Part shown: positions 24,600-32,975 of the stretch, piece after piece
Position numbering within the stretch: position 1 is the stretch's first letter
Layout: each line of letters starts with the position of its first letter
NCBI GenBank assembly: GCA_037189665.1
Contig: JBBCIV010000041.1
Location: 1-64,000 of the forward strand
DNA length: 64,000 nucleotides
DNA from: BPJO01 sp037189665
Lineage (GTDB): Bacteria > Planctomycetota > Phycisphaerae > Tepidisphaerales > Tepidisphaeraceae
Reading direction: 5' to 3'
The notes under the pieces: generated by a model
Told to the model about the DNA's origin: nothing
Databases searched by the model: none
What the model saw: the letters and a program-made list of their open reading frames with translations, nothing else
Position numbers and translations under genes: made by a program

Positions 24600-25670
24600 G
24601 TGCATAAGCCGCGCGGCCTTTTCATCCTCGACCTTGACACTTTTCCCCTGATCTACGGTGAAGCCGAGCGGCGCGACATCGCAAAGCATGTCGATTTTGT
24701 CGCACCTCCGCAAACCAGAGAATCCATCGCCGTCAACCCTCGCCTGCTAAATGACGTCGAAGCGCTATTCTCCGGCTGGGGCCCTCCCATCCTGAATGAA
24801 GCGTTTCTTGATTCGGCGCCCAAACTCGAAGTGGTCTTCTACGGCGGCGGTGCCGTCGGTGGAATGGTGACCGAAAGCGTTTGGAGCCGCGGCATTCGCG
24901 TGACCAGCGCATACGCCGCCAACTCGATTCCGGTCGCGGAATACACGCTGGCAATGATTCTGTTCTCATTGAAGCACGGTTGGTCGCTGACGCGAGAAAC
25001 ACGTCTGCGACAAACTTTCGTCCCACGTAACGGGGCGCCCGGCTGCTACGGATCAACCGTCGGTCTCATTTCGATGGGTGCCGTATCAAGATGCCTTTTG
25101 CCGCTCCTGCGACACTTCGACCTCAACATCGTCGTTTTCGACCCATTCCTGTCCTCAAGGGAGGCGGCCAGTCTGGGGGTGACGCTCGTTTCGCTCGAAG
25201 AACTATTCAAAATCAGTGATGTCGTCTCGCTTCACACCCCTGAACTACCGGAAACCAAAGGGATGATCACGGGCCAGCTCCTCAGTTCAATGCTTAGCGG
25301 CGCAACGTTTATCAATACTGCGAGGGGTTCCATCGTCCGAGAAACCGAAATGCTCGACGTCCTTCAGAATAGGCCGGATCTGCAGGCGATTCTGGATGTG
25401 ACTGACGTTGAACCTCCGCCGCAAGGCTCGCCGTTCTATATGTTGCCGAACGTAATCCTCACACCGCATATCGCGGGATCAGTTGGAAACGAGTGCAAGC
25501 GAATGGGCAGATACATGGTGGAAGAGCTGGAGCGGTATATTGCCGGCAAGCCGCTGAAGTGGGAGATTACGCCGCAATTCGCCGCGCGGTCCTCACACCG
25601 ACCCACTAATTGTAAAAAGTGCCATCCCGTTTATCGCCAGCCCGATCCAAGCCAAGATGCGGTGGCTTAA
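24600..25670 (+). CDS. D-isomer-specific 2-hydroxyacid dehydrogenase
   Basis: A 356-residue NAD-dependent dehydrogenase with a Rossmann segment (GSTVGLISMGAVSR) and the family catalytic elements INTARGSIV (Arg), DVTDVEPP (Glu) and LTPHIAGS (His). The GTG at 24600 is preferred: GGAG lies 8 bases upstream, and MHKPRGLFILDLDTFPLIYG then starts the domain. It is divergent from the XylR gene, with one XylR-type site between them. The last 25-30 residues (from ARSSHRPTN) do not look like the usual family end and may come from a shifted 3' end. A role in sugar-acid metabolism is inference from context. Confidence 0.84.
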   Translation: MHKPRGLFILDLDTFPLIYGEAERRDIAKHVDFVAPPQTRESIAVNPRLLNDVEALFSGWGPPILNEAFLDSAPKLEVVFYGGGAVGGMVTESVWSRGIRVTSAYAANSIPVAEYTLAMILFSLKHGWSLTRETRLRQTFVPRNGAPGCYGSTVGLISMGAVSRCLLPLLRHFDLNIVVFDPFLSSREAASLGVTLVSLEELFKISDVVSLHTPELPETKGMITGQLLSSMLSGATFINTARGSIVRETEMLDVLQNRPDLQAILDVTDVEPPPQGSPFYMLPNVILTPHIAGSVGNECKRMGRYMVEELERYIAGKPLKWEITPQFAARSSHRPTNCKKCHPVYRQPDPSQDAVA

Positions 25671-25688
25671 ACGATCGGCCAATCCAAT

Positions 25689-26006
25689 TCACGCATCGCT
25701 GATCTGTTTCAGGATGTGCGCGAAATCGACGTTCGTCTTTCGTTTCGTCACGCGAACATGACGGACGTCCACCAGCGGCTCGAAATACATGAGGAGGTCG
25801 GCGACGCCTTCCCGCGTATCTTCGCGGTCGTACTTCGCGCCTGAGCCGGCGCGCACCGGCAATAGTTCACGTCGTCGCCGCTCAGTCGCTTGCCGCCTTC
25901 GTCGATGCAGACGCCCGGATAGCGTGGTCGGGCATCGTAGGACATCCAGTTCGTCTTTTATTCCCGCTACGAACGGCGCACTACCCTTGATGCGGCCCAG
26001 GAACAA
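25689..26006 (-). pseudogene. IS630-family transposase fragment
   Basis: Two frames must be joined to read an IS630-type core: APFVAGIKDELDVL, then in another frame PGVCIDEGGKRLSGD (the DDE aspartate block), then back in the first frame KYDREDTREGVADLLMYFEP and VDVRHVRVTKRKTNVDFAH. The order and spacing match the middle of IS630/Tc1-mariner-like transposases. The N-terminal DNA-binding part and the C-terminal glutamate block are missing, and at least two frameshifts are needed, so it is inactive. It abuts the truncated gene at 25981-26439 and may mark the insertion that destroyed it. Confidence 0.75.
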
Positions 26007-26439
26007 CTGCGGCGCACATGGAGAGTCGGGATAAGAAGCTCATCGAAAAGGAGAGGGCGGCGCTGCGCGACCAGCGGAAAGAGACCGAGATTGGCGGGGG
26101 AGGTCCATCGGCGACATATTCGATCGCGACCATGTCACGCGCCGGGCGATCACTGCCGCCGATCCCAATTCCTCCCGTGCTCATCGAGTCGCTCAGTTCC
26201 CAAGGTAGATTGACTTGGGAGGAGCCGGCGTGCCGGTTCGCCAAGCCCGCCTTGAACGATTTCAGACAACTCCTCACGGAGGCCGTGGGCCTCTGTTCCG
26301 ATTGCGGATCACCCAGGATGAGCGTATCCAGCACCGCGCCAGGTCTCCCTGTGGCAGAAACCGGACTGCTGGTCAGGCCGGATGTTGCCGCCAGCCCGAT
26401 CAGGACTGCTACACCAGAGGAAACAGTTGTGCTGCGCAT
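25981..26439 (-). pseudogene. Frameshifted 5' fragment of a homologue of the 45566 gene
   Basis: The start is well formed: ATG at 26439 with AAGGTGG upstream, signal peptide, then VLDTLILGDPQSEQ, which matches LVDTIIFGDAASEK in the large secreted protein at 45566. After that a +1 shift is needed to follow the homology: LREELSEIVQGGLGEPARRL against LRAEGSEIIKGGLDEPARQL. The frame then degenerates and meets the IS630 fragment. Only about the first 80 of some 780 residues are represented. The XylR-type site in front of it (26586) is still recognisable, as at the intact gene. Confidence 0.78.
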
Positions 26440-26585
26440 GAGATTCCACCTTCGCCACAGGATAGGACTGAAGTCGCGTTGAGCCGTTTGCCACGCGTGG
26501 CGGAAAACGACAACTTGAACCTGCCACTCGAAAGACCAACTGCGGCGATCGTACGGCGGCGAGGACGGCGAATGCGACATCAAGA

Positions 26586-26612
26586 TACGTCGATTCATGT
26601 CCATTTTGCGAC
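26586..26612 (-). promoter_or_regulatory. XylR-type 27-bp element before the pseudogene at 26439
   Basis: Minus strand reads GTCGCAAAATGG and ends TCGACGTA, one base off the usual ACGCA. TACGAT (26553-26548) is a possible -10, 59 bases from the site start. The downstream gene is a broken homologue of the gene at 45566, which has its own site. Confidence 0.58.
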
Positions 26613-26773
26613 AGACGTTCTTTCGTGCGGTAAGTCTTTTTAAAAAATATACTTAGTGATCCGATGCACGGGGTGAACTACCGCGCCGCGGCGTTGCAGC
26701 TGTCCAGGTTGTGGCTAGCTCTATCGACGAAGCCAACGAACGGTCAACTTGGAGCCAAAACACAGTGGAGAGT

Positions 26774-26800
26774 GTCGCATACTGCCAATAATCGAACGCA
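26774..26800 (+). promoter_or_regulatory. XylR-type 27-bp element before pseudopilin at 26937
   Basis: Reads GTCGCATACTGCC and ends CGAACGCA. TAAAGT at 26833 is a possible -10, 59 bases from the site start. It closely matches the site at 42194, which starts GTCGCATATTGCC. Confidence 0.68.
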
Positions 26801-26936
26801 GATGTGGGAATTCTCCCCAAGGGCATGCATGCTAAAGTGTGCAAGTCAGCGGATTTCTTAGGAGTGATGGCTCGGCGTTCTGTCGGGTTCTGTGCGGAGT
26901 CTGGGTTCACATCAAATTCGCCAAGAGGAGTTCGAT

Positions 26937-27890
26937 ATGCGTTCACGTCAAAGAGGCTTCACGTTGGTAGAACTTCTGGTGGTCATCGGTATCATCGCGG
27001 TCCTTATTTCCGTGTTGCTTCCCGCGCTGAACAAGGCGCGTAGCGCCGCCCGAGCCATCGCCTGTGCTGCGACGCTTCGCTCGGTGACCCAGGCGACGCT
27101 GATGTATGCGGCAGAGAACAAGGGTTCGTTGCCGACCTTGGCAGGCGCTGCGAACGTATCGACGCGGAATTTCAATGGCGTGTCGGTCGTCTATCAGGAT
27201 CTGGCCTCGTGGTATGGTCCGAAGGTCTTCCAGCAACTTGAGCGGTACAGCCTGACCGGCTGGGGCGTCAGTGCCGGGCAGAAGTACCGCAACTGCCCGA
27301 CCGTCGACCTTACTCGTTACGCGACGCCGAACTGGACCGCGAGCTATCACTACAACGGATACATTGGCGAAGGTGTGCGAGGCCGCGGTCGGACATGGGC
27401 CAATCCGGGTGGGTGGCAGGAATTCGTTCCTCAGAACTGGAAGATTTCGAATGTCACTCGCGCGTCCGAGGTCTGCCTCTGGATCGAGGGAACCCCGGTG
27501 GCTGATATCGGCCAGAAAAGCCAGATTCGCAATCTGGGGGTTGGAACCCAACTGATCTATGCCGGCCAAACCGCCTTTGGCGTTCCAGGCAACACCGGCC
27601 AGTTGGATGTCATCGGTGAATCGGGGGTGACGATCAACGCCTGGAGTGGCTTTGGCCCGGTCATCACCCCGATGCACGACTATCGCCCGATTCCGAATAA
27701 GTTCGTCAAGTGGAGTGATGGTACGGTGACCGCCACCCCCTGGAGCGCCGGTCGAAACAACATTGCCTACGTGGATGGCTCGGTTCGCACGGTGCGAATC
27801 ACGATCAACGGTGATGGCTTCGGCGGCGGAACCGGCGAGCCGCAGTCCAAGTTCGAAGGCACGTCCTTCTATCCGCGGATTTCCCAGTAG
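26937..27890 (+). CDS. Pseudopilin-like protein
   Basis: 317 residues that begin MRSRQRGFTLVELLVVIGII, a prepilin-type leader with the cleavage site before Phe 8, followed by the hydrophobic helix. Near the C-terminus is IAYVDGSVRTVRI, the position of the DG-containing motif in this planctomycete family. AGAGGAG lies 6 bases before the ATG. The next gene, 97 bases downstream, is an MGIRE small membrane protein, so this repeats the gene pair at 22734/21695. The upstream XylR-type site implies induction together with the glycoside hydrolases. Its binding partner is unknown. Confidence 0.87.
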   Translation: MRSRQRGFTLVELLVVIGIIAVLISVLLPALNKARSAARAIACAATLRSVTQATLMYAAENKGSLPTLAGAANVSTRNFNGVSVVYQDLASWYGPKVFQQLERYSLTGWGVSAGQKYRNCPTVDLTRYATPNWTASYHYNGYIGEGVRGRGRTWANPGGWQEFVPQNWKISNVTRASEVCLWIEGTPVADIGQKSQIRNLGVGTQLIYAGQTAFGVPGNTGQLDVIGESGVTINAWSGFGPVITPMHDYRPIPNKFVKWSDGTVTATPWSAGRNNIAYVDGSVRTVRITINGDGFGGGTGEPQSKFEGTSFYPRISQ

Positions 27891-27987
27891 TCGCGACACC
27901 CTGAGCGGGCAAGCCGGTCCGGCAGGGAACTGTCGTGGCCGGCTTGTGTTGGCATCAGTTCTATTGAAATCGTGCGGAGGTGAGATC

Positions 27988-28485
27988 ATGGGCATACGAG
28001 AGTCTTTAAACAAGAGTCCGAAGATCGGCATCGCAGTCTTCGCGGGGCTCTGCGTGCTCGCACTGGTTGTGAACCTTTTCTTCTTCGGCGGCGCATCCGG
28101 CGGTGATCCGGCGGCGCAGACTGCCCGGTTCACGAGTGATGATGGAAAGACACACTTCGTTGATTCGGCTTCCTCGGCGGTTCCATTCCAGAAAGACGGA
28201 AAAGAAGTCGTTGGGTGCGAGGTGTCGTTTGGACCGGGAGACCAGAAAGGAAAAGTCCTTTACCTATACCGCTACGTGCCGGGGGTTCACGCGCAGGTTC
28301 GCGCCGCGTTCACGGATGCAACGAAAGGCGATCCCCGCTTCGTCGGGGCCAACGTGACAGCGGCGTTGCAGGAAATTGAAAGCAGTGGAGGGAAGGAAGT
28401 CAAAGCACCAGGCGCGCCAGCGTCCGAATGGGTCAAAAGCAACTCCGCCAGGGGGCAAGCGATTATTGGCGATGCTCGGAAATAG
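27988..28485 (+). CDS. Small membrane-anchored protein, MGIRE type (paralogue)
   Basis: 165 residues: MGIRESLNKSPKIG, one membrane segment (IAVFAGLCVLALVVNLFFF), a linker GGASGGDPA, then a soluble domain with FTSDDGKTHFVDS and a C-terminal Lys/Pro-rich part. It is a paralogue of the protein at 21204-21695 and, like it, follows a pseudopilin gene. GGAGG lies 7 bases before the ATG. Function unknown; the repeated pairing suggests the two products act together. Confidence 0.82.
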   Translation: MGIRESLNKSPKIGIAVFAGLCVLALVVNLFFFGGASGGDPAAQTARFTSDDGKTHFVDSASSAVPFQKDGKEVVGCEVSFGPGDQKGKVLYLYRYVPGVHAQVRAAFTDATKGDPRFVGANVTAALQEIESSGGKEVKAPGAPASEWVKSNSARGQAIIGDARK

Positions 28486-28521
28486 CCTTGGCCGATTCGT
28501 GCAGTCGATGATCCGGCCACT

Positions 28522-28548
28522 GTCGCAAATCGGGAATAATCAGACGCA
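28522..28548 (+). promoter_or_regulatory. XylR-type 27-bp element before the GH95-GH127-GH43 operon
   Basis: Reads GTCGCAAATCGGGAATAATC and ends GACGCA. TATAGT at 28580 is a good -10 box, 58 bases from the site start. It shares the first 14 bases with the site at 42511. Confidence 0.75.
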
Positions 28549-28714
28549 CTCTGATACCGGGCCAATCGGGCGCGCGCGGTATAGTAATGCCTCGGCGTTT
28601 CAGTCCATCGCCGCGCGGAGATTCCTGGATTTCATCACAACTGGTCGCATCGGCGCCGTTGCGCTCCGTCCAGGAGATGTCGCCGTCGAATGACGCATGT
28701 AGGAGGCTTGTCCC

Positions 28715-30385
28715 GTGATCAGCATCTCTTGGTGGTACGCGCGTGTCGTCGTTATGGTTCTTGCGATAATGGTTTCCTCCAGCCGGGCGGCGGATTGGCA
28801 GTGGTCAACGGAGGTGAAATCGGTCATCTCAACGGAGAACAACGGCCATCCGCGTGCGTTTCTCTGGGTGCCGCCGGACTGTAAGCAGGTTCGGGCGGTC
28901 ATCGTGGGCCAGAACAACATGCTCGAACTGGGGATTCTGGAGCACCCTGTTTTGCGCAAGGCCATGTCCGAGATCGGCATGGCGGCGGTGTGGGTGACGC
29001 CGGCGTTTAATCCGCATTTCCAGTTTGACCGGGGCGCCGGCGAGCAGTTCCAGGAAATGATGGATGCACTCGCTGAGGAGTCGGGCTATTCCGAACTCAA
29101 ATACGCTCCGGTCGCGCCTCTCGGCCATTCGGCGATGGCCAGCTACCCGTACCACTTTGCGGCCTGGAAGCCGGAACGGACCCTCGTTGCGATCTCGATC
29201 AAAGGCATTTTTCCCAACTATCGCTATAAAGATAGCCCACAGTGGCAGGATGCCGACGTGAGAGACGCGCCGTTGCTTTTCATCAACGGCGAATACGAGG
29301 ACGCAGACGGCCGCGGCGCCAAGGCGGCGTGGTTTCGTGATCATGTGCCGTCGTCGCCGCTCACCATGCTCGCCGATGTCGGCGGCGGCCATTTCGACAT
29401 CCACGACCGCGTCATCGAGTACATGGCGATGTATTTGAAGAAGGTCGCCCACTATCGCCTGCCCGCCGATGCGTCACTGGACGGCCCGGTCATTCTCAAT
29501 CCGATTGATACGGCCAATACAGGCTGGCTCTACGAACGCTGGCGTCGTGACGTCGCCCCGACCGCCGTGCCGGCGCCGGTCGCGGAATACAAGGGCAACA
29601 AAGCGGATGCCTTCTGGGCATTCGACGAGGAACTGGCCAAGGCCACTTTTTCCTACGCCGAGCGAGAGAGGGGTCGAAAGTATCAATTGGTTGGTTATAT
29701 CCAGGATGGTCAGCCCGTTCCGCTGAAACTGAAGTCGCATCAAGGGATGATCCTGAAGTTTGCACGTGATGGGGACGGTTCGACCCTGAAGGTCTCTCCT
29801 GCATTCCTTGAGGCCGTCCCCGAAGGTGCGAACTGGCCGGGACTGCCTGAGGGATCTCCGACGCCTCACGCGAAAAACGCGGAAGGGCTCCGCATCGACA
29901 AGATCATCGGTCCGGTTCGCCAGGTTGGCCCGGATACGTGGGCGATTCGATTCGATCGGATGGGGATCGACAACCTGAAACGATCGAACAGTTTCTGGTT
30001 GCTGGCCAGTCATCCGGGCGATTCGGAGTACAAGCGGACCGTTCAACAATCGTTTGCCTCGTTTCCTCGCGTCAACACCCGTGGCCAGGACCAGGCCATC
30101 ACCTTCCCAGCGATTGGCGAACAGTTGGCGGATGCGCTGAAGCCGATTCAACTGGGGGCCAAATCAAGCCTGGCATCGCAGAAAGTGTACTACTACGTCC
30201 GCGAAGGGCCTGCCGAGGTCGATGACGACGGGCTTCTCACGTTCACCCCGATTCCGCCGCGGGCAAAGTTCCCGGTGAAGGTCACCGTCGTGGCATGGCA
30301 GTGGGGCCGATCGGTCGAGCCATTTGTGAAGTCTGCCGAACCGATTGAGCAATCGTTCCTCATTCGGCGGGGGGCGATCGAGTAA
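28715..30385 (+). CDS. Secreted alpha/beta-hydrolase-type protein, first gene of the hemicellulose operon
   Basis: 556 residues with a signal peptide (residues 1-25). An alpha/beta-hydrolase core covers about residues 40-260: the nucleophile elbow is GHSAMASYP, and DVGGGHFDIH near residue 230 can supply the catalytic His. Such domains are found in feruloyl and acetyl esterases. The rest (270-556) is beta-rich without a motif I recognise. The GTG start at 28715 is supported by AGGAGG 8 bases upstream. The next gene (GH95) starts one base inside the stop codon. With GH95, GH127 and GH43 downstream, removal of ester groups from hemicellulose side chains is a reasonable guess. Confidence 0.83.
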   Translation: MISISWWYARVVVMVLAIMVSSSRAADWQWSTEVKSVISTENNGHPRAFLWVPPDCKQVRAVIVGQNNMLELGILEHPVLRKAMSEIGMAAVWVTPAFNPHFQFDRGAGEQFQEMMDALAEESGYSELKYAPVAPLGHSAMASYPYHFAAWKPERTLVAISIKGIFPNYRYKDSPQWQDADVRDAPLLFINGEYEDADGRGAKAAWFRDHVPSSPLTMLADVGGGHFDIHDRVIEYMAMYLKKVAHYRLPADASLDGPVILNPIDTANTGWLYERWRRDVAPTAVPAPVAEYKGNKADAFWAFDEELAKATFSYAERERGRKYQLVGYIQDGQPVPLKLKSHQGMILKFARDGDGSTLKVSPAFLEAVPEGANWPGLPEGSPTPHAKNAEGLRIDKIIGPVRQVGPDTWAIRFDRMGIDNLKRSNSFWLLASHPGDSEYKRTVQQSFASFPRVNTRGQDQAITFPAIGEQLADALKPIQLGAKSSLASQKVYYYVREGPAEVDDDGLLTFTPIPPRAKFPVKVTVVAWQWGRSVEPFVKSAEPIEQSFLIRRGAIE

Positions 30386-32961
30386 TGCAGCGCGGCATAT
30401 CACTTCGTTTCGGATTCATGTTCCGGTTGATGCAATATGTCGCCCTCGCGCTGTTGTTGGTGGCGCCTGCGGTAATGGGAAACGGCCTTAGCTCCGGAGG
30501 GGACGTTTCGGCTAACTCGATATCGAGTCGGCGGACTGAAAAAGAGGGCCGCATGAGTATGCGATTTGATGGCGAAGCGCCCGCGCCGGCGACGCCGATG
30601 ATGCTCTGGTATCGGTCGCCCGCTTCCCGGTGGGTCGAAGCCTTGCCTGTCGGGAATGGCCGGCTGGGCGGCATGGTTTTCGGCGATGTCGCTGCTGAAC
30701 GGATTGCACTGAACGACGCGACGCTATGGTCGGGTACGCCGGTCGGCCGGAACGCGCCTGAGGCGGCCCACCTCATGCCCGAAATGCGCAAGGCAGTGCT
30801 CAGCGGCGATCTTGCCCGGGCGGAGGATATCGCGCGCAAGCAGCAGGGCCCGTGGACCGAGGCCTACATGCCGCTTGGCGATCTGCTGTTGACGTTCAGC
30901 CAGGTGCCGAGCGTCGTGACGAATTACCGCCGCACGCTCGAACTCCATCGCGCTTTGCAGGCCACCCGATACGTTGCCGATGGCGTGACGTACACGCGTG
31001 AAGTATTCGCTTCCGCGCCGGATCAGGTAATCGTCGTCCGCCTGAGCGCGGATCAGCATGCCCGGGTCAGTTTTTCCGCCAGCCTCAATACGCAACTTGG
31101 TTTTCGCGCCGTCAGGAAAGAGGGCGGCGATGTGCTGGTGTTGACCGGCAAAGCGCCTGCCAATGCATTGCCGAACTATCGCGGAGGAAAACTGACGTAT
31201 GCCGACGATCCCGATGGCGAGGGCATGAACTTTGAAGTTCGCCTGAAAGCCGTCAGCACGGGGGGGACAGTTCATATTGACGGTGAATCGCTCCGCGTTG
31301 ACAACGCTGATGCGGTGACACTGCTCGTCGCGGCGCGCACGAGCTATGGCGGATCGCAACGATCCCCCGGTCTGGACGGTCTGCCGACGAGTCCTCGCGT
31401 TCAACAGGACCTCGCGGCGGCCGCCGCAAGGTCGTTCGATCAGTTGCTTGAGCGGCATGCCGCCGATTTCCGTTCTTTATTCGATCGTGTATCGCTGGAT
31501 CTGGGGGAGGGGGCGACCGCGTCGCTTGAGACGTCCGAGCGCGTCAGGCAATGGGCTCAAACCCGCGATCCGCAAGTTGTATCGCTGCTGTTTCAGTATG
31601 GCCGGTATCTGTTGATTTCCAGTTCGCGACCGGACGGGATTGCCGCGAACCTGCAGGGGATCTGGAACGACTCCCCGACCCCGCCGTGGAGCTCCAACTA
31701 CACGACGAACATCAACGCGGAGATGAACTACTGGCCCGCCGAAACCACCAATCTCGCCGATTGTCACCAGCCACTGTTCGCCCAGATTGCCGCCGCCGCG
31801 ATATCCGGGGCGAAGACCGCGCGCGATGTGTATGGCGCTCGCGGCTGGGTCGTTCATCATAACAGCGATATCTGGGGCACATCGTGGGCAGTAGGTGCGG
31901 GGCAGGGCGGGATGGACTGGTCTCCCTGGCCGATGGGCGGGGCGTGGCTTGCCGATCATCTTTGGCAGCACTATGCGTTCAGCCGGGATATGGAGTTTCT
32001 GCGCAAGTCGTACCCGCTGATGAAAGGTGCTGCCGAGTTCTGCCTGGATCTGCTGATCGAGGACGACGCCGGTCGGCTCGTCACCATCCCTTCCACCTCA
32101 CCTGAAACGCCATTCCGCTTGTCCAACGGTGAACGTCGTTCGCTTACCGCCGGCGCGACGATGGACATGGCGATCATCCGCGAACTGTTCAAGCACACGA
32201 GCGAGGCGGCCGGCATTCTCGGCATCGACGCGGCGCTGGCGAAACAGCTTGACGACGCGAGGTCGAAATTGGCGCCATACCAGGTTTCGGCCGACGGCAC
32301 GCTCGCGGAATGGGCCAATCCCACGTTCAAGGCGGTTGATCCGCGTCATCGTCATGTGTCGCACCTGATCGGCCTCTTTCCGTTGGCCGACATCAACTTC
32401 GATCAGACCGAGTTGATCCACGCCATCAAGAAAACCCTCGCCGAGCGGGGCGACGATAGTACCGGTTGGTCGCTGGGCTGGAAGCTCAACCTTTGGGCTC
32501 GGCTTCGCGATGGCGAGCATTGCCATGAACTGCTGAAGTACATCCTTCGCCCAGTCGGGTTCGGCGGTGCCGGTGACAAGACCGGCGGCGTCTACCTCAA
32601 TCTGTTCGGCGCTCATCCGCCGTTCCAGATTGACGGCAACTTCGGGCTCACCTCTGGCATCGCCGAGATGCTGCTGCAGAGCCACGATGGAACGATTCGG
32701 CTCCTTCCCGCATTGCCCGCGGCGTGGGCCAATGGATCGGTGAAAGGCTTGCGTGCCCGCGGCGGCTTTGAGATCGACATCGAATGGGCCGCCGGAAGAC
32801 TGGTTCGGGCGCAAGTGCGATCCATCGCTGGCGAGCCCTGCACCGTCGGCTATCGCGACCGCGAAATCCGGCTGAACACGACGAAAGGACAGGCGATCCA
32901 GCTCTCGGGTGAACTGACTGTTCATCCACTACCGCTTGGGACGCCAACTCATTCAGGTTGA
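30385..32961 (+). CDS. GH95-family glycosidase (alpha-L-fucosidase/alpha-L-galactosidase type)
   Basis: An 858-residue exported inverting glycosidase. The GH95 opening is clear: ALPVGNGRLGGMVFG and LNDATLWSG. The active-site residues known from GH95 are in place: TNINAEMNYW (Asn 442, Asn 444), STSPET (Glu 574) and RGDDSTGWSLGWK (Asp 690). The family removes terminal alpha-1,2-fucose or alpha-L-galactose, for instance from xyloglucan side chains. It starts at the TAATG junction with the upstream esterase-like gene. A hydrophobic N-terminal segment (QYVALALLLVAPAVMG) provides export. Second gene of the XylR-regulated operon. Confidence 0.93.
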   Translation: MQRGISLRFGFMFRLMQYVALALLLVAPAVMGNGLSSGGDVSANSISSRRTEKEGRMSMRFDGEAPAPATPMMLWYRSPASRWVEALPVGNGRLGGMVFGDVAAERIALNDATLWSGTPVGRNAPEAAHLMPEMRKAVLSGDLARAEDIARKQQGPWTEAYMPLGDLLLTFSQVPSVVTNYRRTLELHRALQATRYVADGVTYTREVFASAPDQVIVVRLSADQHARVSFSASLNTQLGFRAVRKEGGDVLVLTGKAPANALPNYRGGKLTYADDPDGEGMNFEVRLKAVSTGGTVHIDGESLRVDNADAVTLLVAARTSYGGSQRSPGLDGLPTSPRVQQDLAAAAARSFDQLLERHAADFRSLFDRVSLDLGEGATASLETSERVRQWAQTRDPQVVSLLFQYGRYLLISSSRPDGIAANLQGIWNDSPTPPWSSNYTTNINAEMNYWPAETTNLADCHQPLFAQIAAAAISGAKTARDVYGARGWVVHHNSDIWGTSWAVGAGQGGMDWSPWPMGGAWLADHLWQHYAFSRDMEFLRKSYPLMKGAAEFCLDLLIEDDAGRLVTIPSTSPETPFRLSNGERRSLTAGATMDMAIIRELFKHTSEAAGILGIDAALAKQLDDARSKLAPYQVSADGTLAEWANPTFKAVDPRHRHVSHLIGLFPLADINFDQTELIHAIKKTLAERGDDSTGWSLGWKLNLWARLRDGEHCHELLKYILRPVGFGGAGDKTGGVYLNLFGAHPPFQIDGNFGLTSGIAEMLLQSHDGTIRLLPALPAAWANGSVKGLRARGGFEIDIEWAAGRLVRAQVRSIAGEPCTVGYRDREIRLNTTKGQAIQLSGELTVHPLPLGTPTHSG

Positions 32962-32975
32962 TCGGGGACCACATC

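Larger units (their letters stand above)
26440..26936. other. Divergent regulatory region with two XylR-type sites
   Basis: 497 bases between a broken minus-strand gene and a plus-strand pseudopilin. It holds one 27-bp element for each direction (26586-26612 minus, 26774-26800 plus) and an AT-rich stretch at 26637-26655. No gene is convincing. Confidence 0.6.
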
